Source: Adiantum capillus-veneris
Lineage: Eukaryota > Streptophyta > Polypodiopsida > Polypodiales > Pteridaceae
NCBI GenBank assembly: GCA_014529385.2
Contig: CM043959.1
Location: 91,615,529-91,679,528 of the forward strand
Direction of reading: 5' to 3'
Length of the DNA stretch: 64,000 nt
The translations under genes and the position numbers were made by a program. Shown piece by piece: positions 21,397 through 32,639 of this stretch; position 1 is the stretch's first letter; each line of letters starts with the position of its first letter. Below the pieces are notes generated by a model. The model was given only the letters and a program-made list of their open reading frames with translations. It had not been told where the DNA came from and made no database searches.

Positions 21397-21670
21397 TGTC
21401 ATAAAATCTAATATCTAACCAACCCAATTGATTTTCTCATATTAAACTGATCATTTAATGTGGGAGAATAAACGATAACAAAGGTTAGGATATAGACATG
21501 TGCTTAATCTCAACACGGGGCCAATGGTAAAGGGGCCCAAATGAGAGATGGTCTATCAAAGATCAAGGCTAACCAATTGAGCTTAAAGACCTTAGGGTTA
21601 GCTTCATTGAAGACCTCCAAATGTTAGTGTTAAAAATTCCTTTGAACTTAGGTAAGCTACGGTTGAGCTT

Positions 21671-21873
21671 GAGGTGCTTGTCGTGATTGATGACTAAGGT
21701 GCTTGAGGTGCTTGTCGTGTTTGATAACTAAGGTGCTTGAGGTTCTTGGCGTGCTTCATGACTAAAATACCCGAGGTGCTTGCCATGCTTGGCGACTAGG
21801 GAGCCTGATGTTCTTGTGGAAACACTACCCAGGCTTGAGGTGCTTTGTCATGATTGCTGACTAAGGTGATTAG
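21671..21873 (+). repeat. Minisatellite, ~34 bp unit, about six copies
   Basis: Units start with GAGGTGCTTG and run to GACTAAG, at 21671, 21705, 21739, 21773 and then more diverged at about 21806 and 21838. Confidence 0.75.
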
Positions 21874-22376
21874 GGATAAGGTGTGTAAAAGTCAACAATG
21901 ATCCCTACAAGGAGGGGGTGAGCCCTACAAGAGGGGGGATGAGACAGGACACACACACCCTCACACAAAGCAAGCTTGGTACAAAGAAAGCAAAAGGGAG
22001 ACTTTTTAAGTTCCTTCTCATGTTGCCCTCATGGTGTGCCTAAAGCCTATTGGTTGTCCACCCAAGGGGTCCAATGATAATTTAGACGATTTAATTAACT
22101 TTTTTTGCATTTATCAAGTCCTCTCTCTCAAAGGGGAAAGGGGGACACTTGTCCGAAGACTACCTTGTTGTTTGTAATGTATCCTGCATGTGATTGACCG
22201 GTTTTTTAGGGGTCCAATGAGATTCAAGCATGAGCTACAAGGGGGGGTCAACCAAAGCAAGCTAGGGGGTTGCTTGAGGGGTATACTCTCCCACACACAC
22301 TCACACACACTATCATTGTGTATTGTGCAAAGTGTAAGAGCTCCCTCTCCTTCTTGAAGCAAGTAGAGAGGTTGAG

Positions 22377-22737
22377 AGCCTACACCAACAATCTTGGCTA
22401 TGGAATGCAAATCCAACCAAGAGCCATGCTTCAATGCTTAAGCTTTCCATCTCCTCCATCTTCATTACTATGCTATTATGTATGCTAGAAAGAAAAGTGA
22501 TGATACGTAAGGAACTAATTCTTTCTCCAGTGAAATGTTTCTTCTTCCTCTTCCCTGAGCCTACACCAACAATCTTGGCTATGGAATGCAAATCCAACCA
22601 AGAGCCATGCTTCAATGCTTAAGCTTGCCATATCCTCCATCTTCATTACTATGCTATTATGTATGCTAGAAAGAAAAGTGATGATACGTAAGGAACTAAT
22701 TCTTTCTCCGGTGAAATGTTTCTTCTTTCTCTTCCCT
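22377..22737 (+). repeat. Tandem duplication of 181 bp
   Basis: 22377-22557 is repeated at 22558-22737 with very few changes, starting AGCCTACACCAACAATCTTG in each copy. This is recent relative to its surroundings. Confidence 0.9.
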
Positions 22738-22997
22738 ACCCTCATTCCCTCCTAGCTCTCTCCACTTTTGAAGGTGTTTGAGGTCTTGGGACTGAGGCTT
22801 GGGATAGTTAATGATTTCCACAAAGTTTATGTTATGCTCGTATGGATGAATCTTTCCATCTTTGTTGCATCATGTAGGTCACAAAGAACACAAAGATTGT
22901 ATTGTAACAAGTCTCTCTTGATGGGAGAAACTATAATACAAATGCCTATTGGAGGGGGGATTGGCTCCACATAAATCCGGTCCTCAACTGTTGTCAT

Positions 22998-23110
<113 letters not shown>

Positions 23111-23115
23111 CAAAA

Positions 23116-23438
23116 TGTTGAGATGTCGAGCTCTACACGTTGAGCTGGAATCCACTACGGGTCTTGGCCGCTTACGACATTTACTCATTGGCGCGTTAGG
23201 TGACCGACATGGAGGATCTCTGCCAGTAATTCTACAGCTGGACTACACATATAGTGCCAGCCTAGTACGCTTCTAGCGAGTTCACACTTAGTGACCGCAT
23301 GTACATATGTGCTACTTTTTCAGCTTTAGCACTTAGTCATTTTGTACTCTCTTTTCTGTGAAGAAGAAGAAGAAGCTTTCCATCTCTTTGTGCTTTGTGC
23401 TTGTCTTGTGTAGCTCTCTTGCATCCTCATTCTTTACA
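23116..23438 (+). repeat. 5' LTR of element D
   Basis: Starts TGTTGAGATG and ends CTTTACA, directly before the primer site. Matches the 3' LTR except at about seven positions. Confidence 0.97.
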
Positions 23439-23450
23439 TGGTATCAGAGC
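23439..23450 (+). other. Primer-binding site of element D (initiator Met tRNA)
   Basis: TGGTATCAGAGC directly follows the LTR and is the standard plant complement of the initiator methionine tRNA 3' end. Confidence 0.95.
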
Positions 23451-23713
23451 CTGGTGCAAGCAAGAGAGGCTAAGAGAGCAAGAGCATCACAATCCCTTCG
23501 TTCGCAATCCACGACCAGATGCCGGGTTTTTCGCACAAGTTTCTGAACAGGTCTCCAAAGTGCAGTATACTGAGATTTACTATACAAGTACAGTGGTTGT
23601 ATGTACGCTTGATTGTGGACACTCGTTGAGTGTAGAAAGCGTTACAGGTACCATGATAGCAGGTTCAGCAGATTTGCAGGTTTTTTCGGACTATTTTGTC
23701 TTAGTGCTTCAAG

Positions 23714-24535
23714 ATGTCTGATGATTTCAGTCAGATTGTTACTGAGAAGCTTGAGAAAAATAACTACCCTGCATGGAAGTTCATAATAACAAATTTCCTA
23801 AAAAGAAAAGGTTATTGGGACTATGTAGAAGGAGACAATGAAAAGGAACCAGAGATTCCCGAGGCAAATGCTACAGCAGAACAAAGGAAAGCTTTGAGGG
23901 ACTGGCAACAAGGCCAGAGCAAAGTGATGTATTGGCTTTCTATGAGCATCATAGATGGCATGATGGGCTATCTGCAGGATGCTGAAACCCCCGCCATTGC
24001 ATGGAGAAACTTAGGCAGAGTGTTCGAGGTGAACACCAAGGCCAGGAAGCTTCAACTAAAGTCGGAGCTAAATCAGTTTAAGAGGAACAACCTCTCAATC
24101 AATGATTATGCCTTGAAGATCAAGAGTATCATTGAGGCTCTTGGATCTATTAAAGTCTCAGTGGAAGACGATGACATTGTCCGTGCATGCTTGGATGGTC
24201 TAGGAGATGAGTATGTATATTTTAGGTCTTCCATGAATACAAGAGACGACATCCCCGTGTTCCAAGATTTGATTTCTATTCTTATTCTTGAGGAGAAGAA
24301 CCTTGACACATCTTCTTCTCATGGCAGAAATAATTCTAAACATGACTTCTATTCTAACTCCAACAGAGGTAGAGGTAGAGGTCGTGGTCGAGGCCCAAGG
24401 GGTTGCAGGGGCCAATTTCTGGAAGGTCAATCAAATCAAAACAATACAGGTGGCAGGGGAAACCAGTCTCAAGGCAAGGGGAGTCAAAGAGGTCGTGGTG
24501 CAGGATCAAAGCAGGCAGCAACATACTCCAGATAG
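23714..24535 (+). CDS. gag: Gag of element D
   Basis: 273 codons from ATG. The N-terminal part, NYPAWKFIITNFLKRKGYWD, then W-R-N-L, and YALKIKSIIEALGSI, fits copia gag (UBN2-like), followed by an RG-rich basic region (about 225-270). The protein assembles the particle and binds RNA. The stop at 24533-24535 comes just before the zinc knuckle, which is encoded in another frame. So an indel near 24490-24535 separates gag from what would normally be one gag-pol frame. Confidence 0.9.
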   Translation: MSDDFSQIVTEKLEKNNYPAWKFIITNFLKRKGYWDYVEGDNEKEPEIPEANATAEQRKALRDWQQGQSKVMYWLSMSIIDGMMGYLQDAETPAIAWRNLGRVFEVNTKARKLQLKSELNQFKRNNLSINDYALKIKSIIEALGSIKVSVEDDDIVRACLDGLGDEYVYFRSSMNTRDDIPVFQDLISILILEEKNLDTSSSHGRNNSKHDFYSNSNRGRGRGRGRGPRGCRGQFLEGQSNQNNTGGRGNQSQGKGSQRGRGAGSKQAATYSR

Positions 24536-26645
24536 TAGAGAATGTTGGACTTGTGGTGAAAGAGGTCACATGTCACGTGACTGTCCAAAGGGAAAAGCAA
24601 GTGGAAAGAGAGAACAGGGAAACTATGCATCTACTAGCAGAGATGCAGATGATAGCAAAAACCAGCGCATGTTTGTTATGCAGCATGTAATGAATACAAT
24701 GACTGCAGAGAATTCCACCCAAGATGATGTTTGGTATGTGGATTCAGGTGCCTCTAATCACATGACGTCTCGTGGAGAGTGGTTTAGAGATATGCGCAAA
24801 CCAGATGTGTCAGGCTATGTGCAGACAGGAGATGACACAGCTCACCCCATTGGTCATGTAGGGGACATACCTCTAAATACGAAGAGTGGGAAATCAAAGT
24901 ACTTAGCAGATGTACTTCATGTCCCAAACATTACAAAGAATCTTGTTTCTGTTGGACAAATGGTTGAGCAGGGTTTGCAGGTTCGCTTCAATCCAAATGG
25001 CTGTTATGTAGAAGATTTCCAGAATGGCTGTAAGCTGATCACAGAGGGCAAATGTGTGGGCAGAATGTTTACGCTGAATGTAGACATGCTTGAGGTAAAA
25101 GCTGCATTATTTGCACAGGTCACAGGTGTTGTGGCTGATGTTGACATTTGGCACAAACGCATTGACCATGTCAATGAGCGCAGCATGCAATCAAAACAGA
25201 TTGTAAAAGGTTTGCCCAAATTCAAGGTGGATGGTATGCATAAAGTGTGTGCAGCATGCCAGTTTGGAAAAAAGTCAAAGGGCTCATTTCCACATGAGCG
25301 CAATGGATGTAAAAAGCCACTTGAGGTGGTGCACATAGATGTTTGGGGTCCAACCGATACTGCAAGTATACATGGTTGGAGGTATTATGTCTCTTTCATT
25401 GATGACCATACAAGGAAAGTATGGGTCTACTTCATGCGTAACAAAAGTGAAGTGTTTGGTCACTTTCAAGACTTCAAAGTCATGATTGAGAAGGAGACAA
25501 ATATGCAAATCAAGACATTGAGGTCAGATGGAGGGGGAGAGTACTTCTCCAATGATTTTTCAGATTTTCTACGAATGCATGGTATACGCAGGCAGTTTAC
25601 ATGCAGATATACTCCACAACAGAATGGGGTCACAGAAAGGAAAAACAGGCACATTGCAGAGGTTGCATGTGCATTGATGAATGAGAACAACATGCCTCAT
25701 CATTTCTGGGCTGAAGCCATAAATACAGTTGTGTACATTATGAACAGGACACCTACAGCTGCGGTGCATGATGTAACACTTGAGGAAAAGTTTACAGGTA
25801 CAAAGCCTGATTTGGCACACTTGAAAGTGTTTGGCTGCATAGCTTACGTGCATGTACCAGATGAGTTGCGTAGAAAATTGGATCCTAAAGCAGAGAAATG
25901 TATTCTTGTGGGATATTCCCTTGAACAAAAGGGGTACAGGTGCTACAATCCTACTACACGAGAATTACGAGTGAGCGGAGATGTAGTCTTTGATGAGATG
26001 AGCAGCTGGTACAGTAATGCACATGGCACTATTGGGGCTGATGTAAAAGATGATGTGGTTGTACAAAATGTGAGGCCACAGTCACAGGTTTTGAGTGGAC
26101 CACAAGAGTCCTCTTCTCGTGGCTTTGTTAAGAAACCATGGAATGGTAGACTACGTACGCAGGTTACTCCACCAACAGGTACAAGGAATGTATCACGAAA
26201 AGGAAAGGAAAAGGTTGATGAACCTCCCTTTATGGCTGATGCATCATTAGGTTTTTCACATGTAGACATGGATTCAGGTGGTTCTAAACAAAGTCTTGAT
26301 GAGGAATTTGGAATTCTGGCTGTCAGGACACCTGGTGTAAGGAAAGTACAAGAAGATGCTAGAGGGCAAAGGAGTGACCCAGGACCGCGCAGATCTAATA
26401 GAGTCAGATATCCAGTTCAGAAATTGACTTATGATGGGTATCTAGCGCATCACCAAGCCTACATGGCTAAGGTGATACAGGATGTGGAGCCCACATGTTT
26501 TGAGGATGCAGTTGGAAATGTGCATTGGGATGATGCAATGAATGAAGAGATGGCTGCATTAAAACCAAGCATAAGGCTGATGGTAACATTGAGCGTCACA
26601 AGGCAAGGCTGGTCGCAAAGGGTTATGCACAGACGTATGGCATAG
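24490..26645 (+). pseudogene. pol: Pol of element D: zinc knuckle, protease, integrase
   Basis: The frame is open from 24288, but only from about 24490 does it encode pol-like sequence. A CCHC knuckle (CWTCGERGHMSRDC) starts near 24543; the protease DSG is in WYVDSGASNHMT. The integrase zinc domain is in IWHKRIDHVNERSM and CAACQFGK; the core has HIDVWGP, LRSDGGGEY and NGVTERKN. A linker with basic and serine-rich stretches follows to about 26560. From there the frame is nonsense, because a deletion has removed the start of the reverse transcriptase and shifted the frame. Confidence 0.9.
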
Positions 26646-27954
26646 ACTATGAGGAGACCTTTGCTCCAGTGGCAAAGATGACGACTGTGAGAGCTGTCAT
26701 AGCAGTGGCTGCATCTAGAGGATGGATTATGCATCAAATGGATGTAAAGAATACCTTATTGAATGGTGAGTTGCAAGAGGAAGTGTATATGGATCAGCCA
26801 CCTGGTTATGTCGATCCAGGTTACCCAGATTATGTATGCAGACTTCTCAAAGCTTTGTATGGTTTGAAGCAGGGCTCTAGAGCATGGTATGACAGGATTG
26901 CCAAGTATCTTGTCAGTATTGGTTTTAGGAGAGCTCATGCTGATCATTCACTCTATGTATGTGAGAGTGATGTGGGGATTGTGGTCATTACCATATATGT
27001 AGATGACCTTATTATTGTTGGTGACAATGCTATGGAGATTGACCATGTGAAGGGTCTTCTCAAACAGGAGTTTGAAATGAAAGATTTAGGCGAGTTGCGC
27101 TACTTTCTTGGCATTGAGGTGATCAGGACTCCAGAGGGTGTATGGCTATCACAGAGACAGTATGCTTTGGACATGTTGTCAAAGTATGGTATGGCTGATT
27201 GTAAGCCAATTTCTATTCCCTTGGATATGAATGCAAAGCTGAGTGCAGAGAAGGGTGATGTTGTTGAGGATGTCAACATGTACAGGAAGATTGTGGGTAG
27301 TCTAATCTACTTGACTATCACGAGGCCAGACTTGAGCTACACAGTAGGCTTGGAGAGTCAGTTCATGCAGCTTTCGAGGAAGCCACATTTGGATGGAGTA
27401 CGATGCACACTTAGGTATGTGCAAGGTACTCTTGACTACGCATTGTTCTATGCAGCAGATGCACCATTAGCATTGTATGGGTATACAGATGCAGATTGGG
27501 CAGGTAGCATTGTTGATAGGAGATCTACGAGTGTCTTCATGTTCTCTTTTGGGAGTGCTGCTATTACTTGGAGCAGCAAAAAGCAGCCTATGGTTGCTTT
27601 ATCGAGCACAGAGGCCGAGTACAGAGGTGCAGCAGTTGCGGCATGCGAGGTAGCTTGGCTACGCACATTACTTGAGGACTTGGGAGTGCAGGTGGACCAG
27701 CAGATTTTCATCCATTGTGACAACCTCAGCAGCATGCAGTTGGCTAGGAACCCAGTGTTCCATGCCAGGACCAAACACATAGAGGTCCATTACCACTACG
27801 TTCGAGAGCGAGTGTTGGCGGACGACATCGACTTGGTCTACGTCATCACAGAGGAGTAGATAGCGGATATATTTACCAAGGCCCTCGGAGCTGAGAAGCT
27901 TCGACGTTTCCGGACTATGCTTGGACTCTGCGACATTCAGAGCTCGAGGGGGAG
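26570..27954 (+). pseudogene. pol: Pol of element D: reverse transcriptase and RNase H
   Basis: Opens with HKADGNIERHKARLVAKGYA, then QMDVKNTLLNGELQEEVYM, YGLKQGSRAWYDRI, the catalytic YVDD (in ITIYVDDLIIVG) and RNase H blocks YTDADWAG, SSTEAEYRG and HCDNLSSMQLARNPVFHARTKH. About 30 residues normally present before KARLVAKG are missing, so the N-terminal fingers are gone. TAG at 27857-27859 replaces an expected glutamine codon (CAG) just before IADIFTKAL. The frame then runs into the polypurine tract. Confidence 0.92.
27946..27954 (+). other. Polypurine tract of element D
   Basis: GAGGGGGAG immediately before the 3' LTR, the usual copia arrangement. Confidence 0.85.
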
Positions 27955-28277
27955 TGTTGAGATGTCGAGCTCTACACCTTGAGCTGGCATCCACTACGGG
28001 TCTTGGCCGCTTACGACATTTACTCACTGGCGCGTTAGGTGACCGACACGGAGGATCTCTGCCAGTGATTCTACAGCTGGACTACACATATAGTGCCAGC
28101 CTAGTACGCTTCTAGCGAGTTCACACTTAGTGACCGCATGTACATATGTGCTGCTTTTTCAGCTTTAGCACTTAGTCATTTTGTACTCTCTTTTCTGTGA
28201 AGAAGAAGAAGAAGCTTTCCATCTCTGTGTGCTTTGTGCTTGTCTTGTGTAGCTCTCTTGCATCCTCATTCTTTACA
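27955..28277 (+). repeat. 3' LTR of element D
   Basis: 323 bases, TGTTGAGATG to CTTTACA, followed by the CAAAA target duplication. Confidence 0.97.
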
Positions 28278-28728
28278 CAAAAGTATTGTTCATGCCAAGT
28301 TAATTAAATGCTATGTTATGTTTCTATCATCAATTAAGTTCACCTGCTATGCTCACAAAGTAATTTCATAAAAGTACTTCTCTAATTTCCACTACTCTCA
28401 AAGTTAATAGGTCATTTCCATTACATAGATGTTCCTCCTAGACTAAGAATAATTAATGAGTCAAGGGATTCTCAACTCTCAACCCATCCTATGCACAGAC
28501 GTGCAGAAAGAGGAAAAAAGACGGACCCGATCTGATGGATCTTAGCACAGTCGAAAACATCCTATGGAAAGTGAGGGTAGCAAGGAAAGTCATAGATTCG
28601 CAGGATGTAAACTAGGAAATAAGATGAAAGAGGACACCGTGATGGAAACCAATGATAACAATAATTAGGAAGATGACACATAACATTACAATAAAAGAAC
28701 ATCTAAAGATAGGAAACCAGCTTACAAA
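28278..28728 (+). other. Unassigned stretch between D and E
   Basis: AT-rich sequence with no ORF or repeat that I recognise. It should include the continuation of what D interrupted and the 5' untranslated end of element E; no LTR for E was found on this side. Confidence 0.4.
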
Positions 28729-29034
28729 ATGAGAACCAGTGACCATGAACATTCTACTAACCTGAAAATTTCATTTCCAGTCTTCAAAGGAGGCAAGAAG
28801 GATGACCTAGATGTCCACATCCAAGCGTGTGAGCAGTATGTTGAACTCAATGATATCGATGATGAGGATGAATGGGGGGAATATTTTTCCCATACACTAA
28901 AGGAGGCAACCAGAAAATGGTATTACCATTTTCCATCTTGCTATCTCAGATCCTATAATAAGTTCATTACAGCTTTCCACTTGGAATATTCAGACAAGAA
29001 GGGAGATGAGGACATACTATGCAAACTAGATTAG
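28729..29034 (+). pseudogene. gag: Gag of element E
   Basis: 102 codons before a stop at 29032-29034. ISFPVFKGGKKDDLDVHIQA, HTLKEATRKWYYHF and FITAFHLEYSD match the retrotransposon gag core (F-x-G, a tryptophan-tyrosine block, F-x-x-x-Y). Downstream, gag-like lysine-rich remnants continue in broken frames to about 29460. Confidence 0.75.
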
Positions 29035-29712
29035 ATCAAGCAAGGAAAGTTGTCGATCAGGAGCTATGTGGAGAATACTTTTCCAGAAAACTCCAAGAGC
29101 CTCCATTAGAAAAAAAAATGTGAGCATGGTTTCTTAATGGTTTTAGAAGCAAGAAGTTAACGGAATAATGAGTGCCAACACCCACAAAGAAATTTATTGA
29201 TCTAGTGCAAAGAGCACTAAAATTGGAGCAGCACGCCAAGAAGGAGAAGGGCCACAAGAAAAGGCAATCCAGTGATAGTGAGTCATCAACTGAAGAGTCA
29301 AAATTTAGCACTACTTCCATCTCATCTGAGAGTGACTGACATGAAAAAGGAAAAGCCAAGAAAAAAGGATTGTGGACCTGAAAGCTGGAAGAAATGTCAA
29401 AGCAAATTGTTGAATTAGCTCAGACAAGACCCTTGATCAACAAGATGGAGATATGGTGCTCAAAATGCAGATTGTAGGTTTGATTAATTCTCACATATTG
29501 CAAGGCCTATGTACAGGTCTAGAATAACTATGGCATCAGGATTCATCATTTCAGAAAGGGAAAATATTTATCAATGACTATACTAACAAATCTTGAAGTA
29601 GACGGGGCAAGTGGCTCCAAAGAAAACGAGACTAGTACATGTATCGATACTTGCAAAGGTAGATACCAAGGGGATATTGGCAAGAGGTGACTTTGCAAAA
29701 TGAAGCTTAAAT

Positions 29713-29754
29713 TGTTACACATGTGGAAAATATGGTCACTTTGTAGGCCAGTGC
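29713..29754 (+). pseudogene. Zinc knuckle of element E gag
   Basis: CYTCGKYGHFVGQC is a standard CX2CX4HX4C nucleic-acid-binding knuckle, in the same frame as the gag start but separated from it by stops. Confidence 0.85.
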
Positions 29755-29986
29755 CCGGATGCTACCAAACTAGAAGGACTTGAACAGAAGGCACCAAAAC
29801 CAGTGCTAGTCAGAGTCGTAACCAGAAGTAAAGGTGTTATCATTGAAGAAATCCCAAATAAAACTAAGAAAAATAAAATTGATGAAACCAAGAAGTGGTA
29901 GCAACAAAAAGTGGTATGGAATGTAAAAGGATAGAATGATGTAGATTACATACCTAAACCATTCCCCGTGCAGTTGTTCAAACCTT

Positions 29987-30373
29987 TTGAGTGGACCCAG
30001 ATTTTGGCCACTATGGATGTGTGCGTCACCTACACACTTTTGTGACAAGGAGGGCTATGATATAGTCCCAACCCAGATGGTATTTATTGAAATGATCGAG
30101 GAGCAACAAGTCTTCTCTGATCACTACTATGATGCCACAGACAAGTTGGAAGAAGAAACAATTACAATGGAGGAATCAGTCTTGAAGAAAGAGAAAATAA
30201 GAGAAAAATTTCTACTCAGGGGAGGAGAAGAAATATTTTTTGAATTTCCAAACCAACATCGAAGACGCCAACAAAGGCATTGTAGAAAATATGACAATAA
30301 CTTGAAAAGGAAAACACCAAAAAATGCAATTGAAAACAAAACTCGATTCTTGATGAAAGTAGATGCAACGTAG
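29987..30373 (+). pseudogene. Unknown ORF of element E after the zinc knuckle
   Basis: A 128-codon frame ending at 30373, rich in glutamate then arginine and lysine, with no known motif. It lies where protease and reverse transcriptase would be expected. It may be the N-terminal part of the accessory protein whose C-terminus follows. Confidence 0.35.
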
Positions 30374-30539
30374 TGTATAAAAGACAAGGTAACCGGAAGA
30401 TTTATGCATCCACTTTAGGGGAAGAGCAAACAGACACGGCAATGGGAGATACAGATGCCTTGTAATTTATGAATTTTGAAGAGGAGATGACTCAAGAGGC
30501 AATCTCCCAGATCTAGTGATTCCCCAAGAGGAAGTTGGA

Positions 30540-31400
30540 CCCTTCGCTCCACCCAAAAGGCTTACTACAAAGGAAGAAAACACACTAAAGAAGCAAGTGG
30601 AAGAGGAGACAAAGCACATATGGAAAGAGGCAATGCAGTGAGAAGAGCACATCTTGCATTCAATTAATGTCAATCTTCTCACATTGATCAATTTCAATAA
30701 AGAATGGAATCGACAATCTCTTCCCTTCCCACTCATCAAGTTTGCAGTACTACAAATCAAGGAAAGATTTCTCAAGGACTTCCAAGCCAACTCTGCAATG
30801 GTACATCCAAAATGGTGAGAGATCTGGTTAAACCGACACCCCAAGTATCTCATCCTATACACAAATTCACCGACAAAGATCAAGCAAGATCTTGTGCAAT
30901 GTCCAATACCAAGAGTCCAAAGCTGGCAACAACACCTTATCATCCAACAAAAGTTGCCAACTTGGCTGAATTATCCCAGGTTTCCACCACCACCGATTGG
31001 TACACCCACTGAAGACTATATAGTGGACATACTTTCCTTGAATATTTACCTTTTCTGTGGGATACCAGATTTGGCATGCATTATGTTGTTCAAGATCTCC
31101 AAAATGCTTCTTACCTACTTACAAACATTACACCGCGTACAGAAAACAGATACACCATGGATGTCCTTCCTCAAAGGTAACAAAGGGTTATGATATGATC
31201 TATCATGCAAACCTTTGGAGGAAGTTCTCCACAAATTTTATGCCCGGGTGATGTTCTTGCCATCCTATTATATGAAATTTTTTGCTTCTTCACTTTTAGA
31301 TTCAAGATTTTTTGCCTCGCCATCACAAATCTCCGAGCGAGAGCTACTCAACAGTCGAGCAGAGGAACAAAATCACCATGCAATTCATATCCACCATAGA
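30540..31400 (+). pseudogene. Decayed env-position C-terminal domain of element E
   Basis: Translating across stops gives blocks in the same order as 19500-20190 of element B: KHIWKEAMQ for MIWYKAMQ, FNKEWN for LRKEWN, HPKW then IWLNRHPKYLILYTNSP for QPKW then QWLLDHPNNLIHSVNAP, PTWLNYP for STWLNYP, and IPDLACIMLFKISKMLL for SPDLSCKMLCKIARTFL. Several stops interrupt it. Two diverged elements keeping this domain at the same place, just before the purine tract, is the best evidence that it is a true module. Confidence 0.75.
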
Positions 31401-31522
31401 TAAAGAGCTTCTCCTAAATTATCAATAAGGCTTGGAACATCATGCAAAGCCGACTGAAGCCAGAAAGCCGGACCACTAATTAGCGCCCTAAGTAGCTATG
31501 TTGTGGACGACATAGTCATGGA

Positions 31523-31524
<2 letters not shown>

Positions 31525-31553
<29 letters not shown>
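31525..31553 (+). repeat. Run of 29 G in the polypurine-tract position of element E
   Basis: GAGA followed by an uninterrupted G run, then A and the LTR start TGTTAATTG at 31555. Element B has six G in the equivalent tract, so the tract has expanded, or the length is an assembly uncertainty. Confidence 0.9.
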
Positions 31554-31554
31554 A

Positions 31555-31997
31555 TGTTAATTGTTCAGCTAACAAAAGGACATCATTATTATTTTTATCC
31601 TCATTGATTGTATCACAACTTCATGTATTAATGAGAAATCCCATAAAAGTCCAAATCCATTGTATTATCATTGACTGTCAAAGAGTGTAAAGGGAATGAG
31701 GCTTCCAAGTTTGTAATTATGTCCAATTTTTTAGCCTTATCATTGAGCCCAATTAGCTAGGAATTCATTTCTTAAACCTTGGCTAAGGTATAAAAACCAT
31801 TTTTTGTAAATTTGAACCTAAGTTTTTGGATAATGAACATGAGCGTACACTGCAGTTGAGTATTGTGGGTTCTTTGTTTATTTCCCTTTCTCGTGTCTCC
31901 CTTGTGTGGTGTTGCATTGTGAATCCGAGCATACCAACATGCTCACAGGCGAAAGCTCTCTCTTTCTATGTAAGTTTCTCGCAATGAAATTTTGTTT
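31555..31997 (+). repeat. Probable LTR of element E
   Basis: Starts TGTTAATTG directly after the purine tract. TATAAAAA at 31789-31796 lies 234 bases in, as in B's LTR (209 bases in), and both have GCTAAGGT before the TATA box and ACCATTTTT after it. The right end is a guess. Confidence 0.5.
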
Positions 31998-32559
31998 TTA
32001 GGCGTGCCACTCTACAAGATAATTTCACTCCATACTCACCATACACACATCTAAACAGGTTTTTGATCATAGGGATAGATATAGCATATCCTAACTATAG
32101 AGTGCTTTGGAGGCTGAAATAGACCTACCCAAAATAGGCTATTTATCTCAAGCACAATTTGTCTGAGTGTCAAAAATGGATTTTTAGCATATGGGGATGA
32201 TGAGGATACTCTGCATATTCTAGTAGTAAGTTTCATTGCATTCGAAGCATCGTAGCTACACAAAATCACCGGTTGAAGCTTGCAGTAAAGAACATAGCTT
32301 TTGATGTTTGACACACATTTGAGGTTGGTTTAGGCAAGAGCACATTGGGCTTGGGTTTTTTGAGGGATTAGCTATCTCTTGTAGCCTCCATACACTAGTC
32401 GGTCCAGCTACATCTCATGGATTGACATTCTATGTCTGTGGTTCTTGCTTTGCTAGGATTGATATGGTGAGGATTGGCAATCAATCTACATATCTCTAGG
32501 CTTCAACAAGCCATGGAAAATCCCACTTTTCAAGTAGTAGTTCAGTAAAAACTTCACAC
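31998..32559 (+). other. Unassigned stretch between E and F
   Basis: No credible gene, repeat or RNA. It probably includes the right end of E's LTR and the untranslated leader of chromovirus F. Confidence 0.4.
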
Positions 32560-32639
32560 ACATGGTATGCTTCCAATTGCCCAAGAAGGAGAGGTCCTAG
32601 GAAGACTATTGGTGAGATCTCCAAAAGAGGACTCTCTAT

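Larger units (their letters stand above)
23116..28277 (+). mobile_element. Element D: full-length Ty1/copia element with target duplication
   Basis: LTRs 23116-23438 and 27955-28277 are both 323 bases, TG to CA, with about seven differences by eye. The 5 bp CAAAA occurs at 23111-23115 and 28278-28282, a perfect target duplication. The primer site, gag, zinc knuckle, protease, integrase, reverse transcriptase and RNase H follow in copia order. A gag/pol frameshift, a deletion in the reverse transcriptase and a nonsense codon in RNase H make it non-functional. Subfamily not assigned. Confidence 0.97.
28729..31554 (+). mobile_element. Element E: gag plus env-position ORF, no visible pol
   Basis: A gag domain (28729-29034) and CCHC knuckle (29713-29754) are followed not by protease, reverse transcriptase or integrase but by unknown coding remnants and then a decayed copy of the C-terminal domain found in element B. 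A poly-G purine tract and an LTR-like sequence follow. The element is therefore either a non-autonomous member of B's group or the result of an internal deletion. Many stops show that it is old. Confidence 0.65.
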
